NCBI RefSeq assembly: GCF_027409185.1
Contig: NC_084475.1
Coordinates: forward strand, 14,838,130 to 14,902,129
Reading direction: 5' to 3'
DNA from: Cynocephalus volans
Lineage: Eukaryota; Chordata; Mammalia; Dermoptera; Cynocephalidae
Length of the DNA stretch: 64,000 bases
Below are positions 11,958 to 23,399 of the stretch, piece after piece. The notes beneath the pieces are model-generated. The model made no database searches. It was not told the origin of the DNA and worked only from the letters and a program-made list of their open reading frames with translations. The stretch's first letter is position 1, and each line of letters starts with the position of its first letter. A program made the position numbers and the translations under genes.

Positions 11958-14574
11958 ATGGGCCAAGCCACAGATCAGACTGAGAAACCACAAGGAAAGT
12001 GGAAGCCGGAAGAGGAAGTGAGGGGGAGGTAAATCCTGGCTCTGGGGCTGGGCAGGACCCCGCTGGAGTTGGGAAGATGACACAGAGCCCCAAAGACCAA
12101 GCCACATGGACAGGACTTTCAACATGTCCCATGCCAGTCCAGGCCAGAGTGCTGCCTTGACCAACTTCAGAGTGGCCAGGTCGTGCGACACCCTCTGACC
12201 CCACTAAACCCAGGTCCACAGGCTCAGGTCACCACCATGTCCTCTTTGCCTCCTCCCACCCAAAATAGAAAAGACAGGTAAGATCATCCTGCAGGCCTTC
12301 CATCCCCTGTTGTCCCGTTGCCCACTGGGAGTATCCCAGCCAGGACTGACAACTGACCTGGGACCTCGAAACCTTAGCTTCTTGTTTATTTTCATGTTCC
12401 CCTTGGGGACCCTCTGAAATGTAGGAATCTTAGCTTGAGTTCTCTTCACAGCAGAGCCTGAGATGAGGAAGTAGGGGTCAGGGGGAGGTTATTGGGAGAT
12501 GACCCAGAGCAGAAATGAAGGGATAGGAGTGTGAGATAGAGAGAGCACACAGGGTGTGCTGTCAAGGCCACCACTGTGAGCATCGGGGACTCACTTCCTC
12601 CGAGACCTCCTAAGACCAGTACAGATGCCTCCCAGGGTTGTGCCCCAGCAAGACCAGGGGCCACAGCATTTACCCATTGCCCCAGGGCTGGTATCACCTC
12701 TGCACCTCCCAGCTGCACACCTCTTGAAGCAAATAAGCACCCTGTCAGCTTCCGCTGGCATCCTCCAAATCGGAGGAGCCCTAGGGCAGAAATGGGGGGG
12801 CGCACCCTTGCATGAGGCAAGAGGGCACCAGGGGGAATGCAGGGGGTGCTGCAGGGAGCTCTTCTGCTGGCCTGGATCAGAGGTGGGGCCAGGCGGGTGT
12901 GGGTCAGGCACCAGGCTGCCTGCTCAGTAGATAAATCTTTCTGCAGACCTTAAGGAATGACTCATCCCTTATCCCCAGGTGGGGAGTTTGTCTTCCCCTT
13001 GCAGTTCTAGGTTAAGAAACAAAAAAGACAGAGAGAGAGAGGGCGGTACATGATGTGAGAGCCTTTTCATGTTCTGTTTCCTCTGTTACAAGCCCCAAGA
13101 AACCCTCCGGTGACCAGTGGGCCTGCTTAGACACAGAGCAGGAGAGCGATCAGGGACGGTGTTCAGCTTCAGAAGGGGCCTGAGGCAAAGAACCCAGCAG
13201 CAGAGGTAGCTGGGAGGGGAGAAGTGGGCCACACGTCCCCACTCACCTCTGCCTGCCATTCTTGCAGAGTCTAGAGGCCAGCACAGGCTGTCCCCAGCCT
13301 GGGAATAGGCTGGGCTCCAAAGTGCTTTGAAGAAGTCGTGTGGAGCTGGAAAGCTTGCAATGCATCTTCCCAGTGAAACAATACTGTGCACGGCTCCTCA
13401 GGCGCCAGCCCAGCCCACAGGAAACCCATTGAGTATGAGCAGCCACGACCCAGTACTGTGGATGGGGTCGGTGTGGAGTGGGATCCCCATGGAAAGCACA
13501 ATCAGGACTACAACTCAGGGAGCCAAGAGCACAGAGTCCCCTCTGCAGTGAGGTCAGGGGATACTCCTCCTCCCATCCCCCAACCACTGAGCATTGGCCC
13601 CAGGCAGTTTGCAAGCTCCAAATGTCTGACAGTGATTCCTGTAGCCAAAGCAAGGACTCCAGCAAATGGGGCCAGGCTGGCGTTAGTGGAGACTGAAGGG
13701 CTTCTAAGGTTAGGATTAGTCTCCAGGAGCTGAGGAGGCACGCAGGAGGGACAGGGAGATGGTGACACTGTACCCTCTTGCTGGCTGTGTCCTGGGCTGA
13801 AGGGGGTAGCTCCTGTCCCAGGACTTGACAGAGGTCACCACCAGAGTTAAACCAGCTCCTTGTGGTTGATGCTGATTCTCAGGCCTCCTAGGCCTTCCCC
13901 CTGCTTGCTCCGGCCACAGCCCCTGAAAGCTTCTCCTTTGAGGTCTCTGTGCTCCCCTGGGATTCCCTCCTCCCCCCACCCTCAGCCTTACCTCCCCAAG
14001 TGCCCGACACAGCCTGCATTTTCCAGGTGGGCAAACTCAGGTCCAGCATCATCCAGCAAGTTTGTGGCAGAACCTAGACGAGGATGCAGAACCACTAGCC
14101 CCCACCCAGCCCACCTACTCACCAAGAAGTTTAAGAAAAGCTCGTGTTTATTGGGTAATAAAGGCAGCTCAGCCTCTGCCTCAGGGTGCCAGCCTGGAGC
14201 GCATCTTTTGGGAAATTACAGGTATTACTTTATCTTCCAGGGGAAAAATTAACCGTGGGAAACGTCGCAGTTACAGCTCATCAACGCTGACTGTGTAACT
14301 GCAGCCTGAGCACCTGGTAATCAGAAGACTGGAGACAATGAGATTTGGGCTTTATTTAGCACCTTTCCACTCCCCTCCCGCAAACCTTCTAGGGTGAGAT
14401 GACAGAGGGGACCGGGGTTCACAAACACTCAACACAACTTTTTCACAAACTTCCCATGCAAGGGTCAGGCCACTCACCCTCGGCCGTCCAGGAAATTCTG
14501 ACCTTTTTTCTTTCCCCAGAGGTCAGGCTGAGTGTCCCTAGGCCACATGGCCCCTCTCAGCCCCTCTCTCTTGT
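11958..14574. other. Intergenic, no gene recognised
   Basis: About 2.6 kb, GC-rich in parts. Many overlapping frames up to 140 codons (for example 13243-13665 minus, 13860-14252 plus) have no recognisable motif and shadow one another. A short GA tract lies at 13028-13042. 12430-12960 has the feel of an old interspersed repeat that I cannot place. Confidence 0.3.
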
Positions 14575-15205
14575 CCATTTAATCTTTTATTCAACGTTTG
14601 TTGAGTGTGACCTCTATAGCAGTCACAGAGAGAGGAGCAAGAAACACAGCAGTGAACAGCCAGGCAAGGCCCTGTTCTCCCGGAGATTATATCCCAGTCT
14701 GCGAGACAGACAGCAAACAGGCAACGCACGAATAAAAGAATTACAGCATGTCACAAGAAGTAGGAAGAAACTTAATGGGTGATGAGACAGAGGACAACTC
14801 TGGGAGGACACTTTAGGGCAATCAACAAGGCATCTCTGAAGAGGTGACATGTCGCTGTTACCTGAAGGATGAGAAAAAGCTGCTTAGTCATGATCAAAGC
14901 CCAGGGAGTGGCAGGTGCAGAGGCCCTGGGGCAAGAAAGATTCCACCAGGATTCTGAGCAATTGGGAAAAGCCCGTGCATGCCTGGACACGGTGAGAGGA
15001 GGAGCGTGGTATACGACAAGCTTGAAAAGGCAGCAGGAGAGATGCCACGTGGGGTCAAGGAGTTGGAATTTGAAGGCCATTGATGGATTTTACCAAAGGA
15101 ATGAAATGATCTGATTTACATTTGGAAAATATGATTCTGGACGCTGGCTGGAGAATGGACGGGGAAAGGGTCACTAGCCAGGGTGGTGACAAAGGAAAAG
15201 ACGAG
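14575..15205 (+). repeat. L2 LINE, middle to 3' region
   Basis: Follows the L2 3' region at length: TTTATTCAACGTTTGTTGAG, CAGCAGTGAACAGCCAGGCA, GAAGAGGTGACATGTCGC, AGAGGCCCTGGGGCAAGAAA, AAATGATCTGATTTACATTT and GATTCTGGACGCTGGCTGGA, all in the right order over more than 600 bp. No coding capacity. Confidence 0.85.
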
Positions 15206-15679
15206 AAGGCTATTTATTCCAGTGTATTTGGGAGGTCCAGCTCACAGTCCGGATTACTGATGAAGTAGATAGTGGGATGTGCAAGAGGGTAGAGCAGGAC
15301 GCCTCCTGCTCCTGGTGGAGCAGCTGGGTGGGCGGGAGGCCATTTACCAAGACAGACAGTGGCCAAAGGCACTGGGAAGTGACCAGAGCTGGTCTGCAGC
15401 CTGTCCGCCCTCAGACCCACTCCACACCCTTTCCCTGCCCTTCTCTGTATCACAGGGGGTGGCCCCGGCATGGTCCAGGCTCCTGTCTCTGCTGGGTTCA
15501 GCAGATGGGAGACACAGGTGGGAGACTGGAGGGTAGGAGGAAGAGGGGAGCCGGGGTGTCTCTCTCTCCCTCCCTATCTAGCTCGAGCAGAGGCCAGGAA
15601 GCAGCCGCACCCCTCTGAGGCTCCACGCCCCCCGTGGCTGCAGCCTCCCCTGGGTCACCCACACCCCCAGGGTTAGATA
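15206..15679. other. Intergenic, no gene recognised
   Basis: GC-rich, with overlapping frames on both strands at 15277-15722 that have no recognisable product. No repeat identified. Confidence 0.35.
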
Positions 15680-15883
15680 CCACCACCTCTCTGCCTTGTC
15701 CCTCCATCCCACAAACAGTCACAGCTTCCTGCCTTTGCTGATCTCTGGGTTACTTCGCCATCCGTGTTTGGCTTCTCGGTTCTTTTCGACACCTGTGTAA
15801 CCAAATTCCTACTAAAAATTCCCTCTGTGTTAAGGGCTTAGAGAGTGGTTTATGTATTCCTGATTGGACCCTGACTAGTACAT
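15680..15883 (+). mobile_element. MLT2-type (ERVL) LTR 3' end
   Basis: TCTCTGGGTTACTTCGCC, CTAAAAATTCCCTCTGTG and the terminal TATTCCTGATTGGACCCTG ACTAGTACA resemble the 3' end of MLT2-type LTRs; the LTR at 26.8-27.7 kb ends in a related way. The 5' part is not recognisable. Confidence 0.55.
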
Positions 15884-16149
15884 GAAATGTCTGTCTGGCT
15901 GAGGTGGGAGGTGCAGAGTTTGTCTGTGTGGAGCTTAAATTTTTATTCTTAGTTGATTCTATCTTCTAGGATCCCGAGTACCAGCCCCCAACAAGCAGAG
16001 TTAACTACAACTCCCTTCGGAACGTAAAATCACAGGTTCTAGATGCTGAAAGAGACCTTAAAGATGTCCTAATACCTTCCCGATGCTGGAATCCCCTTTG
16101 GAATCCTACCTAATGGTCTTATGGTGAGGCTGATTACCTTTAGTGATGG

Positions 16150-16560
16150 TGCATTAGTTAGCTGCTGCAGCGATAATGCTGTGTAACAAACCACCCCAAA
16201 ACTCAGTGGCTTTAAATAGCAATGATTTTTTCCTCTTGCTTATAGGTCTGCAGGTTGGCTTGGGCAGCTCTGCTTCAGGCTGAGGGTTGGTGGAGCTTAG
16301 CTCCAGTTGGGTGTGAGTCTTCTCTACATGTCTACACACTCTCCTTGGACTAGAATCTACCGAGTGTTCTTCTGACCGGAGATCACAGGAGCTCAGGAGG
16401 ACAAGCCAAACCACAGCATAGTGGAGGCCTGAGCTTACAATGTGTCTGCCAAAATTCCATTGCAAGTCACATGACCAAGAGCAACATCAACGGAGGGGAA
16501 AATCTATCCCAAAAGATCACATGACAAAGGAGGGCACAAAGTAGCAAGACTGATAATACA
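16150..16560 (-). repeat. Ancient interspersed repeat, probably MaLR-related LTR, antisense
   Basis: GCTGTGTAACAAACCACCCC, AAACTCAGTGGCTTTAAATA and CACATGACCAAGAGCAACAT form a pattern common to an old mammalian repeat that I associate with MLT1-type LTRs read in reverse. A related sequence lies at 40.94-41.4 kb. Family assignment is uncertain. Confidence 0.5.
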
Positions 16561-17414
16561 ATCCACCGTAGATGGGAAGCTTACTCGTCCCTGACTTTGA
16601 GCTGAAATCCGCCTGCCTATGTCAAGCCGAGTTTTCTATATTTCCTTTCTCCCGTGTGATAGATGACCTTGCAACTGTCTGAAGACAACTAGCTGCCCAT
16701 TTTGAATCTTCTTCCTCATGAATCTCTCTGACGCCTTCAAAGATTTGATTTCCAGAAACTTCCTCCTGGTTGCTGCCCTCTGAACATGGTCTCATTTTAG
16801 TTTTATCATACCCCATAAGTAATGCCCATAACTGACTGCACTTTGTGTGCTCTGACCAGTAGACTCCTTTTCCCTGTGGGAGGGACTCCATGGCCAGTGG
16901 AAGCTGTGCACATATAAGCAAGAGAAAGCAGACTCCCCCAAAGCATTGCCTCCAGAAGGCTTTCCTGGTTTATGCCACCCACCCCAATGATCTCTCCTCT
17001 CACCCTGAACCCCTCAGTCCTCTTGGACCCTCTAGGCCTGTGCTTGTTGACCAGCTGCTTCTGGCCCCAGCCTTTGGCCCATAGATGGGCATTATATCTC
17101 TACTGGGACCATGAGAACCTGGAAGATAGGGTGTCTGTCATCTCTCCTCTTTAGGACTTTCCTGGGACCACACTGCCTGGTACCAGGCTCTGGGGGGCCC
17201 CTCAGTCCATGTCTGATGACTGGCCAACTGGTGGTGACTGAGGGGCTCAAGCATCTTTGCCCACAGGCACCCAATTCCTCTTTAGGGGTGAGGTCTGAGC
17301 TCTTCCTAAAGCAGCCTCCACTTGAATATAAAGCTGGGTAAGAGATCCCAGCACCCGCCCGAGACTATAGAAGAGGATTACAGGTGCTGTCAGCACTGAT
17401 TTGGGCTGGCTGCT
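16561..17414. other. Intergenic, no gene recognised
   Basis: Moderate-GC sequence. Short overlapping frames only. No promoter, splice or repeat features recognised. Confidence 0.35.
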
Positions 17415-17438
17415 GGAGGGAGTCACACAAACACACAG

Positions 17439-17475
<37 letters not shown>
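17415..17475. repeat. (CA)n microsatellite
   Basis: An impure CACA/CAGATA lead-in followed by an uninterrupted AC dinucleotide run at about 17436-17474. Likely length-polymorphic. The cysteine/valine-rich minus-strand frame here is a product of the repeat. Confidence 0.95.
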
Positions 17476-17476
<1 letters not shown>

Positions 17477-17704
17477 GCTAAGAATTCAACAGGACTTCTA
17501 GGGCCTATGCAAAGCTAATAGCTGATCTAGAGCTCCCTCTACCTGGGCCTGGAAAATCTCATATTCAGGGAGGGAAGAGGCAGCTGGAGCTGGAGAACAG
17601 AATAGAGAGTGTTTAATCAGGAGAAGGATGGAAAGACAGCCACTAGAATTAAATAGGGACTTTTCTCCATAACGTTAGTGAAACCCTTGGCCAGACAGTT
17701 TCTC

Positions 17705-17965
17705 CAGTGTATTAGTCAGGATAGAACAGGCTAGGCTGCAGTAACAAATAACCCCAATATCCTCATCACTTAGCACAAGCAAGAGTTCATCTCTTTCCCA
17801 CACTATGTGGACAACACAGATGGGCAGGGGGCTCTGCTTTTCACGGTCTCTCAGGAACCCAAGCTGACCAAGGCTTCATCTCAACATGCACTCCCCCAGC
17901 CCACAGCAGTGGGCATGAGACGTGCTGGCTCTTAGAGTTGCCACTCAGAAGTGAAACAGGTCTGC
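17705..17965 (-). repeat. Ancient interspersed repeat, LTR-like, antisense
   Basis: TGTATTAGTCAGGATAGAAC, GGCTGCAGTAACAAATAACC, and later CAGGGGGCTCTGCTTTTC and GGCATGAGACGTGC follow a familiar old mammalian repeat layout (starting TGTATTAGTC like a reversed MaLR LTR). Exact family not placed. Confidence 0.5.
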
Positions 17966-18214
17966 TGATAGCTTGTTGATTAGTGTGAGTCGCATAGCCA
18001 TTCCCAACTTGGGCTGGGCAAGGGCAGGCCTCCGTGTGCTCAGAAGGCAAACAGCACTGAAGATCAGCAGCCAAACACCAAGGAGGAAGGGGCGGCCTGG
18101 GGACTGGCCTCCACCTGTCAGGGCCACCCAGGGTCCCGGACCCCGTCTGGCAGGCCTCTTTGCTTTCTCTTTTCTCACTTGCTCTGTCTCTCTCTACCTC
18201 TTGCTGTCTTTTTG

Positions 18215-18612
18215 CATTCATTCATTTGTTCATTTAACAAATATTGATGGAGACCCTACTATACACCAGTACTTGGGGCTACCCCGTGAATACAGCTGAC
18301 CCTGCCCCGTCCTTGTGGGCTCTCCATCTATCAGGGATACCAGCAACCAAGGAAACCCACATCCACCCAGTTTCTAAGCCAAAGCCCCACACGTCTTCCT
18401 TGGTCCTCCTCTTCCTCGCTGCCCACATCCAGCCCATGCGCAAGTCCCACCAAGTCTACTCCACAATCATCCTGAATATGGCTCCTCCCATCCCCTGCAC
18501 CTGGACCCCCACAGAGGCCCCTCGCTGGCCTCTCCCATTCCACTCCTCCCACCTGAACTCTGTTCTCCACACAGCAGCCAACGCAATCTTCTCAAAAACC
18601 CCGAGTGAGTGG
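18215..18612 (+). repeat. L2 LINE fragments
   Basis: 18215-18330 reads CATTCATTTGTTCATTTAAC, AAATATTGATGGAGACCC and ACTATACACCAGTACTTGG, an L2-type start. 18380-18612 reads like the pyrimidine-rich L2 3' region, ending TTCTCCACACAGCAGCCAAC GCAATCTTCTCAAAAAC. Probably two pieces of one or two copies. Confidence 0.7.
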
Positions 18613-18689
18613 AGAAGGCAAATTCAAAATAAGTGAAAAAACATACACTAAACACAGACTGTGTCAAGCATTTTGTGGGAAACAGATGA

Positions 18690-19215
18690 GGTGCTAAGAT
18701 AGTGAATCATCACCGGGACCACCTGGAGACAGGTGTCAGGGGAGGTGTTTCCAGCACCTGCCATGCCCCACTTTGGTCCCACCTCCTACTCCATCACCTG
18801 CTGCAACAACCGGTTTTGCAGAGATCAGTGCCTTGCCTCAGCCTGTACAGTGACTTTTCCTTTCCTGTGCCGAGGCTCCCCTGTCACTATGGAGCAGGAC
18901 ACCTAAATGCCCTCACTTCTGTACAATCCCAGAGAGCAGACGACTTAACGTTCTTGGATGCACCTTTGACCAATGAACCAGTGGGGACAAGAGCCAATGG
19001 ATAGACGCTTTCCCCTTTCATGCCCCGCTGGACAAGTCTGAGATGCCCATCACACGATCCCATGAGGTCCGTGACTGTGGCCAACCCCCAGCCTTGCTTT
19101 TCCCTCCTTCCCTGTTTCACTCTCTTTCTTCCTGGCCCCCACTTGCAAGCATCATGTTCCCAAATAAACAACCTGCCGGCAAGCCCTCCTCTTAGGGTCT
19201 GCCCTCAGGAGAGCC
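18690..19215 (+). repeat. Possible LTR fragment
   Basis: ACCTTTGACCAATGAACCAG, GAGCCAATGGATAGACGC and a polyadenylation-like AAATAAACAACCTGC followed by a GGTCTGCCCTCAGGAGAGCC end look like the 3' half of an ERVL-class LTR. No TG...CA ends or duplications could be set. Low confidence. Confidence 0.35.
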
Positions 19216-20009
19216 CAGGTGGAGGCCTCCCCGAACAAGTGTCTGCTGGACTGAGCTGCAGAGACAGAGAGGAAAGAGAACAGCTGAAGTCTGGGCAGCG
19301 GGACTGCGGCAGGAGCAGAGGCCCAAGGGATCAGAAGGGATTGGAGTGTCTGAGGAATCAAAGAAGGGCAGTGAGGCTGGAGTCTTGTGAGCAAGGACAG
19401 TAGCCCAAGGGCAGGGAGGTGGCAGGGCCCAGCCCATACAGAACCTTCTGAGCAAGACCAGAGAGCTGGGGCTTCCTCCCGGGCCCGTGGGAAGTCGTCG
19501 TATTTGTCTTGAAGAAGATGGCTGCCTGCGTTCTTTCCAGCAGCCTCTCTGTGTGCCTTGCATCCTTCCCTTCCTGTCTTCTTCCTTCCTTTTTCTCCTT
19601 AACCTGGCTTTCCTCCACCTTCCACTGTCTCTCTGCCTTCTGTGCCCCCCGACCCTCTCCCTGCTGACACCCCTCGTCTCTCACGCATCACCCTTTGCCT
19701 CTGCAGCTGTCGCTGTCCCTTCACAGGACAATAAAGACTGAAGCGATGATGCAAGGCAGTGTGGTAATGGGGACCGTGCTTTCAGAGACTGTGCAGGACA
19801 GAGGTCTGAGAAATGCAAGTGCACTCGCGGGCTGATGGAGTGATGTTTGAAACTGGGGCTGTCGTGAGAGTCCTGAGATGTATTTTTGCCATGACTACAT
19901 AGAGAATCCAAATTTCAGGAGTCGGATGAGTTCAGAGAGGGATTCAGGGGTGGGCAGTGTGGGGAGGCTTTGCAGCCAACACACCTGACTCCTCTCCAAG
20001 ACCCACCTC
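19216..20009. other. Intergenic, no gene recognised
   Basis: GC-rich, with a pyrimidine-rich tract at 19560-19680. Overlapping open frames on both strands, none with a recognisable domain. Confidence 0.35.
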
Positions 20010-20100
20010 CCGCAGCTGAACGACCGCAGGCAAGTTACCCAGCTCTCAAATGCTCAATTCCTCCATTTGGAAAAATGGGGCCAATCATATAGAATTTGTT
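20010..20100 (+). repeat. MIR SINE fragment
   Basis: ACGACCGCAGGCAAGTTACC, then CTCAATTCCTCCATTTGG and AAAAATGGGGCCAATCATA follow the 3' half of the MIR core. Confidence 0.6.
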
Positions 20101-21115
20101 AGGACTTTCGGTCGCAAGCAATGGAAACACACACACACTAGTTTAAAACTAACAGGGGAATTCACTCCCATAGAACACAAGGAATCTTCCAGAAAGAACA
20201 GGACAGAGGCTCATTTCTCTTCCACTCTTTCTCTCTGGATCAGCATCCTCTACAGCCAGGCTGGGGAAAGCAGGAACGCTACGAGAGCTCCTGGGTTTAT
20301 GTATTAAGATTTGGCTTCCTGGAGAGAGACTGATCACTCACTCTCTCTCTTCTTTCCAAATGCTAAATTCCCAGGACGTATCTGGGCCAGAGTGGGGTAG
20401 GTGACATCCATGGACCCATCAGCTGTGGTTAAGGTGAGAGTGGGAATCTGGGGAAGGAAGTCTGAGGGACTCAGCTTGACTCAGGTTAGCCTGGACCAAG
20501 CAACTCCAGTCACAGGTGAGGTTGTGATGTGCAAACTCAACTGAAAGAGCCCTACCCTGGGGCTGTGCGTGTGTGCCAGTGTGTGTGTGTATGCACATGT
20601 GTTGGGCAGGACAGCAGGAGAGATGCCCTTCCCAGAAAAGTGGGTGCAGGGGGAGGATGTCTGGGCAGTTAACAAACGGGTGACACCACAGAAACCTAAC
20701 GGGAACATGTCTCTGAAGTGTCCCAGCAGCAGCATGCACTAAACGGTACCCACGATGGCAACCCGACACCTGCAGGGCTATTATCTACTCCTCCAGCCAA
20801 ACTTCCTCAGAGCAGTCCAGAGTCACTGTCCCCACCTCCTTGCCTCTCTTTCTCTGCTTACTGCTCCACGTGGATTAACACCACACCTCTGAGACGTGCT
20901 CATCAAAGTTCCTATGTTTCTCCACATCGCCAAAGTCAGAGCTAAGTTTTCTGTTCTTATCCTGCATATTTCTCAACAGCGTTCAATGTAATTGTGTGCT
21001 TTGTCCTTGAGCTTCTTTCTTTTCCTCCTGGTCTTTGTGATTCTACCTTCTTGTTTTCCTTCAATTTTACTGGCCTGTATTTCTCTGTCTCCTTCACTGG
21101 TTCCACTTGACCCAT
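20101..21115. other. Intergenic with an unplaced old repeat
   Basis: 20101-20335 has the layout of an old interspersed repeat (TTAGGACTTTCGGTCGCAAG, then AACAGGGGAATTCACTCC) that I cannot name. 20570-20605 is GT-rich. The rest is unremarkable single-copy sequence. Confidence 0.35.
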
Positions 21116-21512
21116 TGTATAAGTCTGTTTCTATTGCTTCTAACAAAATATCTGAAACTGGGTAATTTATAAAGAAATAAAATTTATTGCTTACAGTTTT
21201 GGAGGCTGGGAAGTCCAAAGTCCAGGGAACACATCTGGTGAGAGCCTTCCTGATGGGAACTCTACAGAGTCCCACGGTGACCAGGGGTATCTCATGGCCA
21301 AGAATGGACTGAGAAAGAGAGCTAACCTTCTCACTGTCCTTAGTCATCAGATCCACACCCATTACTCCAAGAACGGTCAATCCATTCACAAAGGCACAGT
21401 CCTCACAATCAAATCACCTCTCAAAGGCCCCACCTTTCAAATACCATAATTGGATTTCCTACCCTCTTAACACTGTTACTGTGAGTTTTAGGGGGACGTT
21501 CAAGCCACAGCA
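21116..21512 (-). mobile_element. Solo LTR, MaLR (MST-like), copy 1
   Basis: TGTATAAGTCTGTTTCTATT ... AAGCCACAGCA, 397 bp, flanked by a perfect 5-bp duplication CCCAT (21111-21115 and 21513-21517). Shares GGTAATTTATAAAG, TTATTGCTTACAGTTTTGG, GGGAAGTCCAAAGTCCAGG and the CTCTTAACACTGTTAC block with three other solo LTRs at 39.8, 42.2 and 58.2 kb. No internal retroviral sequence adjoins. Excision by LTR-LTR recombination is inferred. Confidence 0.85.
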
Positions 21513-21524
21513 CCCATCGATATT

Positions 21525-22628
21525 GACATACCCAAGGCTCAGTCCTGCCCCATCCTCTTCTCTAACCACTCACTTTCCAAAGGCCTCATTCACTTCCGTG
21601 GCTTTACACGTCATCTCCAGGCTAATAATCCTCAAGTCTCTATTCCAGACCTAACCTCTCCCCAGATCTCTAGATTCCTATATCCAGCTGCCTACATAAC
21701 AGGGCACCACCATGTGGATGTCAGAAACTCAACAGAGTGGATTTAGTCCCCCTCCACCCTGACTTTCTCATGCCATTAACATGGCATTAAATGGCATAAC
21801 CTTGAATTCAAACCAAAACATCTAGGAGTTATTCTAAATTCTCTTTTCTAATCCCCTGCTCCAATCCATCAGTGAGTCCTGCAGAGTCTGTTCATCAAGG
21901 TAGGCTGAATTCATCCACTTCTCTCCACCCATGTCCACTACCAAGCTGCCACCATCTCCTGCCTGTGTTACCCAATAGTCTCCTAACTGGTTTCTTGTTC
22001 TCACTATTGCCTCATAAAATCCATTCTCCTTCAGCAATTAGAGTGATTATTTCAAATTTGTAAATCAGATCAAGTCACTTCCCTGCTGAAATGGCTTTCT
22101 TTAACACTCAGAATAACATGCAATATCCTTACCCTGACCTACGAGATCCAGATGATCTGGCCACTGCCTGACTCCCCAGTGTCACTGCACAGCATTCTCC
22201 CATCGCCCACTCTGCTCTGGGAAGGCTGGCCTTCTTTCTGTGTCTCTAATACAGCAGGCTTGTTCCCGCCTTTGCACCATTTCCTCTGCCCAGACCACTC
22301 TCCTCCCACCAGACCCTCCAACCCCATCTTCACGTGACCAGCCCCTCTTGCTTTCCAGCTCTCTGCTGAAAAACCACCTCCTCTAGGAAGACTTCCCTGA
22401 CTGCTCCATCTAAAGAAGCTGCTCAGTTGCTCTATACCCAGCCCCGACTGATTTCTCTGCATAGAACTTATCACCATCTGTACTTTTCAAGTGTATTTAT
22501 TTGCTTAGAGTCTATCACTCACCAAAATATAATCTCCATGAGAGTAAGGACCTCATCTCCTGTATTTCTTCTTTTATCTCCTATGTCTAAACAGTACTTG
22601 TCACATAGTTAACACTTAATAAATGCTA
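21525..22628 (+). repeat. L2 LINE, 1.1-kb 3' fragment
   Basis: A long L2 copy: CCTATATCCAGCTGCCTACA, TAGGAGTTATTCTAAATTC, CATCCACTTCTCTCCACCC, ATCAGATCAAGTCACTTCCC, CTACGAGATCCAGATGATCT, CCTTTGCACCATTTCCTCTG, AAGACTTCCCTGACTGC and the end AGTTAACACTTAATAAATGC. It spans the ORF2 C-terminal region and 3' UTR, but frames are broken. It ends in an A-run (22628-22643), unusual for L2. Confidence 0.85.
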
Positions 22629-22851
22629 AAAAAAAAAAAAAAAAGTAGTAAAGGGGCAAAAAGGGTGATAAAATAATCATTGTAAAAAGAAAGAAAAGTC
22701 ACTGGTGGAGGAGAGAGTGCAGCAAGTATCCAGAAAGCTAAAAGTGGTGGAAGTGTGCTGACAGAGGAGGAAGGTGGGGGGAGCTGCAGCCAGAACATGC
22801 ACAGGACGGGGCTGGGTTGAGTCAGCTGCTGCATCAGCATAAAGAACCCTA

Positions 22852-22961
22852 GGGAGGGCTGGCCGGTTAGCTCAGTTGGTTAGAGCATGGTGCACAGTGT
22901 TAAAAAACCAAGGTCAAGGGTTCATCACCCTATCAGCCTGCCACAAACACACACCAAAAAA
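22852..22961 (+). mobile_element. tRNA-Ile-derived SINE, monomer
   Basis: Head GGCTGGCCGGTTAGCTCAG TTGGTTAGAGC resembles tRNA-Ile with A box; B box GGTCAAGGGTTCATCACC is decayed. An A-rich tail (ACACACCAAAAAA) is followed by a duplication AAAGAACCCTA (22841-22851 and 22962-22972). The anticodon stem is altered and there is no tRNA-like 3' end, so it is not a tRNA gene. I associate this family with colugos. Confidence 0.85.
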
Positions 22962-22972
22962 AAAGAACCCTA

Positions 22973-23399
22973 CAGAGATCAGGGCTTGCAGTTGTGGGAT
23001 GCAACCTATGGTAGGAGGGAAAATAGGGAGATGGTGCTAGAAAAGTCAGGGATTCACAGAAAGTCTATGAAATAAATCTGTCATTCACCACCCTCCAACC
23101 CCACTCCCACCTAACCGAGCAATAGGCAGCCCAGTACAAACCAGAAAGGTCTCCTGACTAAATCAGTGACACTGCTTGTAGAGAATGGGGGCTGCTGGTG
23201 TGGCTGCAGGTGTTCAGGAGTAAAGCTCATCTCATTCTGCCATTTGTGTGTGCCCGCAGCCTACCTTCACTGCCACCTCCCTGAGCAGTCCTCACGAAGC
23301 AACGCCAGATGATAAGCAAGTCCTGCACATGAACCCAGAGCTCCTAGGTAGCAAGTCCACACAGGGAAGGTACTCAGTGGGAAAATAAAACAACATATA
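22973..23399. other. Intergenic, no gene recognised
   Basis: Short single-copy-looking stretch between a SINE and a LINE. Nothing recognised. Confidence 0.35.
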
